Source of the DNA: Agelaius tricolor
Lineage: Eukaryota; Chordata; Aves; Passeriformes; Icteridae
NCBI GenBank assembly: GCA_023055355.1
Contig: JALJCS010000034.1
Coordinates: 2,742,001 to 2,806,000, forward strand
DNA: 64,000 bases
Reading direction: 5' to 3'
The notes under the pieces are model-generated. The model made no database searches and was not told the origin of the DNA. It saw nothing but the letters and a program-made list of their open reading frames with translations. A program made the position numbers and the translations under genes. Positions 24,215-58,640 of this stretch are shown in pieces. Position 1 is the first letter of the stretch; every line of letters begins with the position of its first letter.

Positions 24215-27211
24215 ACCTGTAAAATAATATTACTTAGGTTTCAGAAAACCTTTTGTTCTGTAGTTAACACATTTGTAGTATTACTGTGTTTATGCACTTT
24301 TTCAGTTACAATGTTGGTTCAGGTATTCACAGTTAGTGTACCTTAATGTCTAATTAATCTGGAGAATTCTTTTTTCCTTACACTACTATTCCTCACAATT
24401 TTAGGTTAATTAAGCTACATGTAGAAACAGAAATTAATATTTGAACTTCATTTTAACAACTCAAAATTGATTTTGCAGAAACACTTTCACAATTGAATAA
24501 TCTACTTGAAATGCCGAGAGACAACAGTTAGTTACATATTTGTTTATATTTAATACATACAAAATTATTTGGAAGTCTACAGGTTTACCTTCCTAACAAA
24601 AAATAGCTGTGAGTTAATAATAATGAACTGTACTGGGTTTAGACCTAAAATCTTGGCTTATATGTTAGTTGTTAGTGGTGGAACTTCTATTGTATTTTAT
24701 TAATGACAGTGTTCTGTGTTCAATCAGTGAAGATTCTGCAGGGTGGGATCTTACACTTTCAAAGACTGAATAATTAAATGTCAAGTAAGCCTGCAAACCA
24801 CTGATGGCATGCAGTAATATTGTGATCTCACACTTATTAACAAGAAATAACCTTTATATTATTTACAGAAGGTAGAGTATATAAATCAGGTACGTACCAA
24901 GCACTGTTGTGCTAATACACTGATCAGGTTTAGACAATGAGCTTTAGTTTTGTACTGTTTAGAAGTTCTAATGTCAGTTTTCAGTTCAAGATTAATGGGA
25001 CAGTTTGACATTCACTTTTTGTAGTACTAGCAAAAAATACTGTGATTTTGAATTAGACATTAACTCAAATGGAAATACTATGTTTTAACACCATAGTGCC
25101 CTTCTTATGAGCTCTATTTTACTTTAATCTCCTGCTTGGCCTTATATTTAAATCCCTATGCAATTGATATTTTATATCTCTGTTTTTAAAAATTAGATAA
25201 TGTACCTAAATTATCCCCTTGTACACCACTTGTTGTTCTTTCCTGGTACAGGATTTTAAACTCTGTATACTGTGATCCTTTATTTTACTATGCCAGTTCC
25301 AAATAATAATCTGCCTTGGTTTAGAAACGTTTTTTGTTATTTGGAAGAAGATAGAATTCTTTAAATACATGAATGAGCTAGGTCTAGATAGAGAACTTAC
25401 TAACACTTTTGTTTTATACAAATACCCTCAATTAAGTGGTTGGTTTGATTTTCCTGCCCAGTTGGGGTTTTTTTGGCCAGATCATTTAAAAGTTGAGCTT
25501 AAAGCTGCATTGTTTTCTGGCATGTTGGCCTTCGTACTGTGCCTAATCTACCATCAGTTGTTTCTCTCCCTCACAGCCACAATTTACAGTATGTAAATTA
25601 TCTTCTTCCTAACAAATGTTCTTTTTAAATGAGTAATATTTTGATGCTTTGAATGTTCATTTAGAAAAAAGAAACTGAACACAATGCATTTTGAGGTGAA
25701 TTTTAAATAAATCAAGTTGTTCTGTTTTGGTGTGTAAACTCTGTCTTGCAAAGCAGCAAACGGATGTCAGTGTGTCTGGGAAGGTGCCTGGATACCAAGC
25801 ACATTTTTTCAGAATTGTAGATGTACAGTTGGAATAATTTTTAACTTGGATCTCTGATTTAAAACCCTGCGCCAAGAAGCCAAATAATGTGAATTCCCAC
25901 TCCTCTGGGAGCCAGGAAAAAATCAGTCTCCTAAGCCAGCCTCTCTTGCTGAGCCAGTGATAGGAGATGGGTTTGCTCTAAGTTTGCTGATATCAGTCCT
26001 TGATTTACAGATTACACTTACTCTTCCTTCATTTAAAATTTGGCTGGATTCACAACATTATTTGTTATTATGATTGAGAATCCACTCTTAATTTCTAGGC
26101 TTTTCCCCTTTCTTTCGTTAAGGAAAACAGGAGCTTCCACACTGTACAGACAGTGTAACATTTTCTAAGTATCAGTCTACAATTTCTCTTTAATTAGGTT
26201 TCTAAGCAGTTTTCTCCCCCACATTCCAGTGTTACATCTTCCATACTTACATACTGTCCATGGTATGTTCAGAATCAGAGGTGTGATATTAACTTTTGAT
26301 GATATATCTCATTTTCACCAGTGAAGCTACAGGGGCTTCACGGTGCAGATCTGTCTGAGCTCTTGGATGGTCTAAGGATATGAATATAAAATGGGAAATG
26401 TGACTCCTAAAGTTGTAGATGATAGAAAGCAAGTGAAACTGATATCAGCCCTGTGTCACTTTCAGTTACTAGCTTTGTGAGGACCCTTCAGTTGGAGGCA
26501 AGTTGGTGGAAACTCAAGTAGATACTGGTGCAGAAGTAGCTTGTCAATGTTGCTTGTCAAGTGTTCTTTTTTCAAACAGGTAAGTTTTCTCTTGTTTTGC
26601 TCAAACTCTATGTTACCAGTTGCAGATACAGTTTTCATTGCAGCATGTGTCATTATAAATTGCAAATATATATATATATGCAATATGTCTTTTACAAGTA
26701 CACAAGATCTTGCTCTTAAAAATTGAAAGAAAACTTGGTGCCTTGTACACTAAGATTGACTTGAGAGGTGATTTGGTATCATTCCGTGGTGTGATCTGAA
26801 CATTTCTTTATCTGCCAAGTACCAATAGCCACACTTTTACACACTGTGATATAATCACTATTACCTCATGAAGTGCAGGTGCAAACACAGCTGTTCTGTT
26901 CCACTAGAACTTTGTAATGTGACATGGGAAAAGGTGAAAATGTGGTCATTAGTCTTTTTTTTCTTTACTGATATTTGTATTTATGTAAAAAAATAATAAC
27001 AAACCATTCATGTATGACAGTTGTGATGTAGTGCCACACCTAGGGAGTACAGACAAATTACAGTATGGCAGTTTTGATTAAGTAATTTAGAATTTATTGC
27101 TTCTTGTAGCTAATTAGGGAGTGACAGGCACCTCTCTAGCTTTTACAGTGCACTATGAGCCGAGCAAGATTTTTATCACAGTGAAATTTAAGTTTAGCTA
27201 TTACTGCAGCA

Positions 27212-27224
27212 GTGTGTGTGTGTG

Positions 27225-27271
<47 letters not shown>

Positions 27272-27272
27272 G
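27212..27272. repeat. Compound (GT)n-(CA)n-(TA)n microsatellite
   Basis: About seven GT units, then a TATA centre, about seventeen CA units and five TA units. The GT and CA arms are complementary, so the RNA could form a hairpin. It lies inside the probable GAB1 3' UTR. Confidence 0.9.
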
Positions 27273-28405
27273 TAGTACTCTTGCAAAAGTACTTTGGAGA
27301 CTTGGCAGCCCCGGAGAGAAGTTCCATTCCCTCCTTAGCCTATAGAGGTTTGTGTCATGACAAGTGAATGGATATTTATTTGCTCAAGGAGAAAGCGCTG
27401 CCATACAATATCAGTGTGCAATTTGGGCAGCAGTAGTGCCACTTCATCTGTTGAAATATTTTGTACCTGTAGTTCTTAAGAAGCTCAGCAGTATCCACAG
27501 GTGAACTTATATTTCAAGATTATTCTCCATATTTCCTAGATCTGCTCTTGATCTCTGTGTATTGCACTGAACTGCTTCTTAAATGTTAATTTCCTGTTGT
27601 TTGTTTTATTTCTTGGGAATACTAATATGGCCGTGACCACAAAAAAAGGTGCTTGTCTAGCAATTAGTGTAATAGATGTTCCACAAAAACATTGTGTTGA
27701 TTGGGTGTAGATGAACCAAATCCCAAGCAATGAGGTTTCTGGATTTTGCCTTCACTGAACAAACATCTTGTGTTCAGCTCTCAGCCTGACAAGGTGCAGA
27801 GTAGGATGCAAGAAAAGATGTTGAGAGGGTTATGAACAATATCTTTGACATTTTAAGTTTTCCAGAATATGTTTATGGTTCCGCAGCCCTGATGTTAATT
27901 TTCAGTAGCAAAAACGGGAGGAGAACAGGTATTGGATGCATGACCAGGTGAAAGGTTTTTGCCATATCCTTAAGTAAACTGAACTAGACTGTTCTGGTGC
28001 CAGTGGTTTTCTTTCTAGATGGTCTAGAAAAGAAGATTTCCATGTTTCATTAGAAAGGCATTATCTGTTTGCTTCAGCTTTTTTAGAAGCAGGTTAGCTG
28101 AAGTGTACAGTTGTGTAATCTGCTGTGCACACACACAAAATGTTTAGCTATAATATGCTAAAATGGAATAGAATAAAATCCTGTACAGTTTAGAACATAA
28201 GGCACCAAGTTGGAAAAATGGGGACTCTCAAAGTTTTCCTGCAATTATAAAGCCAGCACTTGTAGTAATCATCATGATTAGCTCTTGAAAATTCTCCTAG
28301 GATCCCTCATCATTGCCAAGCCTTTTCCTAGTGAGTTGTATCTGCAGTGAAATAAAAAGAAAATGTGTGTCATATTTTCAGAAAGGCCAATCTTAATAAG
28401 ATTTT

Positions 28406-28411
28406 AATAAA
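28406..28411 (+). terminator. GAB1: Candidate distal GAB1 poly(A) signal
   Basis: This is a canonical AATAAA followed within 40 bases by a T/G-rich segment and a G run. Nearby AATAAA hexamers at 28172 and 28351 are alternatives. The choice is inferred. Confidence 0.35.
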
Positions 28412-30861
28412 TGTTCTTTGAGGTCCTGAGTTTAATGGGGGGGGGGGGGCTTGCACAAGGTACCCAGCCAGTTTGATTGTTTTAATCAGAAGGCCAGAAG
28501 AGGAGGAAAATGCAAATATGCCTTATTTTCCCTGAATTCCTACCAGACTTGAAAATATGTAAATTTTCATATTTTTATGTGCTTTTTAGGGAATATACTT
28601 CAGAGGAAGGAATCACTACTTGCTTCCGTGCATTTGTGCTGGTTTTTGTACAATTATAAACTATGCAGACTAGCTGAAGGTTTAAGGGTTTTTTCTTTCT
28701 ATTTTGTGTTAGAGGTGAAGGATGCAGACCTGTGAGTTTGGGGATGCCTCAGACTGCCCTGCTGGTGTACCTCAGAGTCTGGAGTTAATTACATCAAAAC
28801 AGTGATTCAACCCTCTGCTGATGTGATCTTCATAGTCATACCTATTCATGGTGTGTATATTTAATTTTTTTTTAATTAATCATAATCAAAACCTAAATGT
28901 TGGAAACAAATAATGTTCAGAGTTATGGTCCCTAATGTCCAGTTAGGCATAGAGCAGCATTTGAAAAGGCATTATGTGTAACAAGGTTCAAATTCCCCAG
29001 GCACACAAATCCATTTAGGATCTTTTGAGGAGCAGAATTTCATATTCAAGGCACCGCCGTCCTCTTTAAGTAAGCGAAAGTTCCAAGAACTTTTCCAAAA
29101 TTTTCTACTCAATTATTTAAATAAAAGTTTAGGAATTGAATTTGAAAAACACACCTTGTGTTATAACTATGGTTTTTTTCCTCCATAAATGAAAGAAGTG
29201 ATGATTCTTAAGACATTTTTGCCTTTAGTTCTACTCACTGACAGCCCAATATGAGGAAGCACAAAACAGACTTGGCCCTTGAACTTCTGAAAAAGAAGGA
29301 AAAAAGTGAAGGAGCCACCCAGGACCAGGATTTAGCCTCTGATCTCCTCATACACCATATGGTGCAGGTGCCCCCAATTCCAGTGCTCATTTTAGCAGTT
29401 GGGACACAGATCCTGTGGCCAGTATCAGGGAAGCACCAACAAGCTCTGAAAAAGTGGTTTGCTTAAAAACAATATCAAGAGTTCAAGCAAAAATTTAGTT
29501 TTGGAGAGGACTGGTGGGTTTGTTTCCTCTATGTAAAATGAGTAGGATAATATTTAGAATTGTGATGCAAGCACGCTTTGGGAGCTGTGCTGTATCTCAA
29601 TATGAATACTATTGTTCACCCCGTTTTTTGGGTATCTGTGGTCTGTATTTTTTGTACAGCACTTGGTATACCAGGAGAAGGGCTGTCTTTAAAGTCTGGG
29701 ATCAAGAATCACAAAACACTGGCTTCCCAACAATGTTTTACATTTAAGGATAAATTTCCAATGGATAGTTCTAAGATCTTGAGATTTTCCTTTAGTAGGT
29801 GCATTGTGTATAAGGATGGAAACTTGAAATTAAGCAAGCAATTATTATTCTGTAATTAGGATGTTATTCTGCTTTTAAAAAACCCAAACAAAACATAAAA
29901 AAAATTAAATTATTTAAAATTAGCCGTTCTGCACACACAGTGTCAGACTTTTCTCTTAGTAGTTTTTACCTCCCCTGCATCATAATGATCTGAAAAAATG
30001 CTGTTACATTTTCTCCAGGACATGTAGTTCTTTGGTGAAGTCATACTTTGATTTCCTGTGTATTTCTGACATGAATTTCTCCCCAGCTATTCTCTTTAAT
30101 TAAAGGAGGGCTGAAAACCAATTCCTTTTATAAAAGCTGCTCTGTTTTTTGTGAGAGAGCAGAAGGTTTTTTTAATGTAGCAAATATCTGTTATGATTCA
30201 GAATAGTCACTGCTGCAGAAAGGAATTCAGATGATGTATACAAAGCAGTAACTCCAAAGCATTGATTATAGGCTACTACAAAAAGCATATTCATGTCTAA
30301 AACCAAAGGCTCAGGAAATAAATGTGGCAGAAAACAACCATAATCCACAGCACACATGAGGGTCCATCGTTTTTCCAATAAAAGCTGTGTTGGAAGCCCC
30401 TGTATGTCCTATCTAATCTGGTACTATAGTTACAGGTAAGTAGATATTTATCAATGTTAAGTGTCAAAGTATTTTTCCAAGTCTTTCATGACTATTTAAC
30501 TATCTAAACACTGTGGGGAAAACTGGCCCAGATGACAACTGAGGAGAAACATAGCAGCATAAGAAAAGCAAGATAACCATGAAAATCAGATTAAGATGCC
30601 ATGGCAGAGGCATCAATGTATGAAATTTGGGTGTAGAGGCAGATAGATACTTGTGTATATGTGGAATCCAACTAGAACTATTACTGAAGGGATCATGTAG
30701 TTAAAATAGAAAAAGCCCATGTAGTTAAAACAGAAAAATTAAAGTATTATGTCCTGCTTAAAAAACCTCTTCTTCAGATTTATCCCCATCTTTCACTGAA
30801 GGTCTATATCCAACTTCTAAAGTCCCTTTTTGCTCTAAGAATAACAGCTGCAGGAGGAAAT

Positions 30862-30916
30862 CTTGATGATCTCAAAGGTCTTCTCCAACCTAGTTAATTG
30901 TGTGATTCTCTAAGTC
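30862..30916 (+). mobile_element. CR1 LINE extreme 3'-end remnant
   Basis: It contains GATGATCTCAAAGGTCTTCT, CCAACCTAG and TGTGATTCT, the signature of the CR1 3' terminus on the + strand. Only about 55 bases remain. Confidence 0.7.
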
Positions 30917-32746
30917 AGATGGTTTAACTGCTGTGCCAATACATGGAGGTAAGTTTTCCAAAGAGTCTTTCCTTGCCCTGTCTCACTCTGGTTGCAGCAC
31001 TGTGAGTTTCAGGAAAGGAAACAGGGCCAGGGCAGAACCTGGTTGCTGAGAGGGAGGAGAACCCGGAGTTTTGAAGAGGGAAGAATCTGTGTGTGTTAAT
31101 CAAGTGTTTGTGCATTACTTTTTATACTAAAATGTATTTTACATATTGAAAATATGTATATGTTTGCCTTTTGGTGGAGCCTTTTCAGTCATAGCAGCAA
31201 AGAAATAAAATCTAAAAGCATTTTATTAATTCTGGGGTTTTTTCTGTGCAAGTGCTGCTTGTTACAGAATCTCCATTCTTTGAGGATTTCTGTAATGAGT
31301 ATCAGCAGTTGACTCCATATGGGGTCATTTTTTTTTTGCATGGGTAAATTTTATTGATCAAAGGGCTTGTTTTAAACTGGACACAAGCAGAGTCTGATAT
31401 GCTATCTGCATGCCATGTTGCTGTTACCAAATATTCACTGGTTTGTGGTTGGGCACAATTTCAAAGACTTTTGGTCTTCACATGTCACTATTTTTGTAGT
31501 CTTCTTTTTGAAGATACACACAGAGCAGGCGTACAGTTTGTTTAAGCACAGCAGATAAAGTCTGGGCTGTTTATTTTCTGTGGAAGTTTAATTTTACCAG
31601 GATGGCTACACTGTAATTTAAACAATCTCAATGTCATCTTCATGGTATTCAAAATTTAAAGAGCACATTGATGAAATTTACACACCTACATATGTTAAAC
31701 TCTAAAAAGTTTCCATTGCATTAAGGAATCTATTGAAATTAATAGATGGTATCGTTTGCATGTGTTGGGGTTTTTTTATTACTGGAAATCAGTGTGTTGA
31801 CAGTTATGATGAAACTGATGCCAGTGACCTTTGCTGATGGGCACAGGGTTTGGGGTTTTTGTTTTGTTTTGAAGGGTTTGTCTGTTTGTTTGTTTAACAG
31901 ATGTAGCATGAGTTTAATGGCTTCTTTGACTGTTCAATGTGTGTGTGTGTTTGTACACCACCTCTTGCCTGCAGGACTGTTAATCTGAGGCTAGAAGAGA
32001 AGTGACAGTGACAGAAGTGATGGCCTTGAAATAATTGTATTTACTCTTGGTGGGATAGTCCAGCTCAACATCAGCCTTGTGAGGAAGTAGAAAAACTGGC
32101 AGTATCTCATCTCACGTGGGTAGTATCTTGCTTTGGCATTGTAAACTAAAAAAACATAAATCCCCCCCTCAAGATCTGAACAGAAACCAAGTTCTCACCC
32201 CTCTCTTACCTTCTTGAACCCAAATCAATGTCTCATGGAGCAACCACAAACAACTCTATTTCACTCCTTTTGTTTCCCAAATTTTGGGAAGATTTAAATT
32301 TTTGATACATGTTCAGCAATGCCTATTAGCATAATTGCTACACAGCTAATAGTATCAGAGTTGGTTTTACTTATGGTGTTTCAATTTCTTGTTTAACAAG
32401 AAGTCATCTAAAGAACATTAATTAAAGTTATGATTGTTCAACTAAGCAACAAAATTGCAAGATGTGTTGCCCAAGAGATTTCACAAAAATCTGTAATTAA
32501 ACAGCTCTTTACTAACTTCGTAACCATGTTAGTAATTAGTTGTCTCTACTGTTGGGTACTGGCTGAGGGAGGATTTCTTGCTTTATTGTGTATTTGACCA
32601 TAATGTAGGTGTTCAACACATCAGTAACCCTCTGCCATGAACTTCTTTATGCCATTGGTTGATTTCAATTTAAGGTCTTCATATTTGGGCTCTGTATGGT
32701 TCATGAAGATTTTCATGTTAACTTGGAAAGTCCTTTTTCCTGCTTT

Positions 32747-32850
32747 GGTTGGGGTGTTTCTGTGGAGGGGGGTGGTTTGGTCTGGTTTGGTTGTTGTTGT
32801 TGGGTGGGGTTTTGTTTCACTTTTGGTTTTATGGGGGTTTTTTTGCATAG
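32747..32850. repeat. G/T-rich low-complexity tract
   Basis: Irregular GGTTT/GTT-rich sequence with almost no C or A on the + strand. It is skewed and could adopt non-B structure. It carries no coding signal. Confidence 0.7.
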
Positions 32851-34389
32851 TCTTCTGCTCTGCTTTCAGGACTTCAGAAAATTCAAAAAGAAATTTAGAA
32901 CCTTTTATCTTTTAACTTTTGGGAAGATTTCCTTTTTTTTCAATTATTTTGCCTGTTGAAGCAGAGGTGAATGATCACCTTTTCTGATACCAAGCACACA
33001 AATATCTCGACACCCCCACACCCTGGCATGGTGCTGTATTATTTTGCTGGATGGCCAAGGATCAATGAGATTTGGCTGGAGGTTGTGCTTTTCTCTCTTC
33101 CCCATCAAACCAGATCCTACCTGTCAGTTTTAGTCTAAGAGATGGTGTCATGGGTGCTGAAATATCCTCACTGCTCTTCCCAAACACCTCACTTCTTCCC
33201 AAGGGCCTTCTACCCCATTTTCCCTCACCAGTGATTCTCCAGTAGTGTGGTTTGGTATTGTGTGCTTTGCAGGGGAGGCAAAAGAATGAAAAATGGCAAA
33301 GGGGGAGTTCCCACCATGGCCTACGCTCCTCACCACATAGAGAGCACTGCATTATCTGGAGCAGCTCTGGGAGAGGGGGCAGGAGCTGAGGCACAGCAGG
33401 TGGATACAGGACTGTGCTGGAAGAGTAGAGCTGGCTAAAATGACACAGTTGTTTTAATTTGTAATTTGCTGCTGCATGTATTTAAAAAGTTCAAGATGTG
33501 TCCCTGAATGAAGAGAAAAGCATTTAGCAAAGCTCAGGGATTAAGTTTTCATCTGTGATGAGAGATGACAACGAGGAGTGGGAAAATATGTCAGTAAATT
33601 GGTGATTAGCTGAGAAATCCTATTCTAGGAAAATTGAGATTTTCTGGGAATTTATTCTTCTGAGTAGTTCTCGCAGAAACAAGGTGACACCATCTATTGG
33701 AAATGTTAAAGTTAATAATTTTAACTTCAACAAAATATTAAAGAATGTCTGTAATCAAAGACAATGGAATGCAGGTTGTAATAATTGTCATGAAGATGGT
33801 CTGTTTTGCTCCTACATTCCAGGTTACAGTGGTTTCTCAGGATGTGGAAGATGCAGCTTCACAAACCTGTGGAGTGCACTCAGTGGCTGCATCTGCACTG
33901 GAAACACTTGTGAATGTTGCTGGAATGCCTACAGGTGTGACAATCTGCAGGAGAAGATGTATAGAGCAATTCGGATGATGTGGAGAAGGTGGCTGTCCAC
34001 GCTGTGAACCGGTCAGGGGACTTTTGCTTCTGACTAGGTCAGCTCTAGCCCTTTGGACAGCCTCTGCTAGCACCTGGAGTGCAATAGTAATGCTCTTAAG
34101 CAGATTTTCCTGTTCAGTTTCATCCTATTCCATGCACTCCGGGGTTCTGGGATGCCCACTTTGGTAGGTGGCACCTGGCAGGTGACCAGTGAGGAGGTGC
34201 ACTCCTCCCATGAGCAAGAGACAGAGCAGACGTAGATCTGCTCAATCACATCCTAAAGCAGGGGGCTGCAGCCCACAATGCTTCAAGATGGGAGCAGACA
34301 CTGTTGTTGTATTCAGGTGGTTGTAAAACTGTACTTCTGTACCTACAAAGTTGGTCTGGCTCCATCAACCTCCTCAGGTGCTTGCTCAG

Positions 34390-34599
34390 CCTTTCCTGGA
34401 GGGCTGTGAAGATGGTGAAGGGCCTTGAGAGCAGGACTGAGGTCACTTGGTCTGTTCAGCCTGTAGGAGACTGAGGGGAGACCCCATTGCAGGCATAGAT
34501 TGAGGGGAAGAGGAGGGGCAGGCACTGGGCTCCTCTCTGTGGTGACAGTGGCAGGATCCCGAGGGAACGGCCTCAAGTTGTGTTGGGGAAGTTTAGGTT
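34390..34599 (+). mobile_element. CR1 LINE 3' region, left part (split by LTR)
   Basis: It contains GATGGTGAAGGGCCTTGAGA, CTGAGGGGAGACCCCATTGC and GGCCTCAAGTTGTGTTGGGG followed by AAGTTTAGGTT, all conserved CR1 3' words in + orientation. The CR1 continues at 35197 after a 597-bp LTR insertion. The left limit is approximate. Confidence 0.85.
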
Positions 34600-35196
34600 T
34601 GTGAAAAACGCCAATCACTTGGTTTAAAATTTTTAAGTTTAATAGTAATAAAATGGTTATAAAAATAATGCAAATTACAGCAATAAGAATTTGGACAATC
34701 AGAACAATAAAGGACAATAAAAAAGCAAAAAATGACCAACATTCAGATACTTTCCTAAAAAACCATGTCCGCTAACAAAGGATTAACCCTTAAAAGCAAG
34801 ACCTGTTGCATATTCCTATATCTCATACATGATGCAAACATTCCTTTCAAACTAGGAACATTCCTTTCAAGCAATTTCTGTTTATTGTCACACCCCCCCC
34901 CCCCCCCCCCCCCCCATCTTGTAAATCATGGTTTGGCTCCGTGCAGTCTGAAAGGAGGTGGAAGAAGCCTGGTTCTTCCCGATAAGGAGGCAGTAATTCT
35001 TCTCTTTGGGATTTTAGTGTCTTGTTACTGTTATTTCTGTGTGAAGTATTTCTTGATTATCTTATCCACTCCTTGAGGTAGGTAGAAAAGTATCTTCCAT
35101 CGCATCGTTTCTATTTTAATGTTATGTTGTTCTAACACATACAATATTCATTTTAATATTTGCGAAAAGCCAATCATATAATACGCATTTTTCACA
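34600..35196 (-). mobile_element. Solo LTR of an endogenous retrovirus (ERVL-like)
   Basis: This 597-bp block interrupts a CR1 element. It has TG...CA ends with an inverted terminal match (TGTGAAAAACG at the left, CGCATTTTTCACA at the right). GGTT lies on both sides, giving a 4-bp or degraded 5-bp target duplication. Minus orientation is inferred: read that way it ends with a run of ATTAAA-type words and GTGATTGGCGTTTTTCACA, which resembles 3' ends of songbird ERVL LTRs as I remember them. A minus-strand AATAAA lies at 34881-34886. No internal retroviral coding sequence is present, so it is a recombined solo LTR. It holds a 23-base C run at 34893-34915. Confidence 0.8.
34893..34915. repeat. 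23-base C homopolymer
   Basis: An uninterrupted C run on the + strand, a G run on the strand of the LTR. Run length may be affected by sequencing error. Confidence 0.9.
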
Positions 35197-35412
35197 GGTT
35201 GGATTCAGGAAAAATCATTCCCCCATAGGGAGGCTGGGCCTGCACTGGAACATGCTCCCCAGGAAAGTGGTCACAGTAGCATTGTGGTCAAGAAGCATTT
35301 GGACAATGCTGACAGGCACAGGGTGTGACCCCTGGGCCTATCCTGTGCAGGGCCAGGAGCTGGACTCCACGATCCTTGTGGGTCTCTTCCAGCTCGGAAT
35401 ATGCTGTGATCT
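35197..35412 (+). mobile_element. CR1 LINE 3' end, right part (split by LTR)
   Basis: It resumes with GGTTGGATTCAGG, then AAGCATTTGGACAATGCT, ACAGGGTGTGACCCC, TGTGCAGGGCCAGGAGCTGG and GATCCTTGTGGGTCTCTTCC, ending near TGCTGTGATCTT. This is the conserved CR1 3' UTR and tail in + orientation. The element stops about 70 bp before the SMARCA5 CpG island. Confidence 0.88.
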
Positions 35413-35479
35413 TACTCAGGGTATGGAACCTGATGCCTGCCCAGATTTGACCCGATGTTGCCTGTACAGCCCTAAATCT

Positions 35480-35916
35480 CGGGGAGGTGAGGACTCCGCA
35501 GTTACCGAGACGACTTCCGCTGCCTGCCCGGCCTCAGCGGCCCCGCCGCCTCGGTGGGATCCCGGCAGATCCCAGGGCGCTCCGTCCCGGGAGCTCCCGG
35601 CCACAGCGCCCCCACCGGCGGCGGCGGCGCCGCGCGCTTCTCGCTGCCCGCCGTCCCCGCCGCGCGGGGGGAGGAAGTCTCGCGAGCGCGGGCTCGCGGC
35701 GCGGCTTGCGCGCTGCTTGGCGGCTCCCGCCGGGACGGGCCGGGCCGGGCCTCGCTCCGTCCGCCGGCCGCGCTCCGGGAACCGCAGGCCGCCGCCTCTT
35801 CCTCCTCCTCCTCCTCTGCCGGGATCCCGGTTTTCGCCCGCGCCTGCCCGCGGCGTTCAGCCCGCCGGACGCCAGCCCGAGCCTCGGCGGAGCGCCGTTT
35901 CCTCACGGCTGGGATC
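35480..35916 (+). promoter_or_regulatory. SMARCA5: SMARCA5 CpG-island promoter and 5' UTR
   Basis: Composition changes sharply from about 45% GC to a dense CpG island at about 35480, continuing through exon 1 to about 36500. An ETS-type site ACTTCCG lies at 35513-35519 (reverse complement CGGAAGT), another GGAAGT at about 35673-35678, and TCTCGCGAG at 35678-35686, one base short of the TCTCGCGAGA motif common in housekeeping promoters. There is no TATA box. There is no ATG between 35480 and the annotated start, so 35917 is the first AUG for any transcript starting in the island. The exact start site is unknown. Confidence 0.8.
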
Positions 35917-58413
<22,497 letters not shown>

Positions 58414-58640
58414 ATGCAGAATTTTTTTAATCTCTAAATTTAAGAAGTAGTTCTTTAATTTACGGGTCTTCATAAGATGTACTGTATAATGCTTAACTGT
58501 TTTGAAGAACATTGGGTTCATCTGTTTATTGAACTAGAACATAGTACTTAATTGTAGTTTCACTTTTTTAAATGCAACAGCTGTGCTGAATTTTTTTTAC
58601 CATTAACACTTGAAGTAATAAATTGTCTTCATTTATTAAT
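58414..58640 (+). terminator. SMARCA5: SMARCA5 3' UTR and poly(A) signal
   Basis: Short 3' UTR ending at AATAAA at 58617-58622, followed by a T/G-rich element around 58643-58664. Cleavage is predicted near 58640. No other AATAAA lies between the stop codon and this one, so the proximal isoform is well supported; a longer form cannot be excluded. Confidence 0.75.

Larger units (their letters stand above)
23994..28430 (+). other. GAB1: Probable GAB1 3' UTR
   Basis: AT-rich sequence after the GAB1 stop codon with no coding features. A Pumilio-type element TGTAAATA is at 24207-24214. Candidate poly(A) signals AATAAA occur at 25706, 28172, 28351 and 28406. The last is followed by a T/G-rich stretch and then a G run at 28437-28449, so I place the likely distal end near 28430. 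That end point is inference: mammalian GAB1 mRNAs have long 3' UTRs, but no transcript evidence is available here. Confidence 0.5.
28431..34389. other. GAB1-SMARCA5 intergenic region
   Basis: About 6 kb with no recognisable gene. Its contents are a short CR1 tail at 30862-30916, a small direct repeat around CATGTAGTTAAAA at 30695-30740, a G/T-rich tract at about 32747-32850, and a block at about 33684-34010 with overlapping ORFs of 107 and 77 codons that I cannot assign. An antisense transcript diverging from the SMARCA5 promoter is known in human, but no exon of it can be read from sequence alone. Confidence 0.7.

Noticed and set aside
27121..27345. ORFs through the GT/CA microsatellite
   Set aside because: The translation is a His-Thr or Cys-Val repeat from the dinucleotide array.
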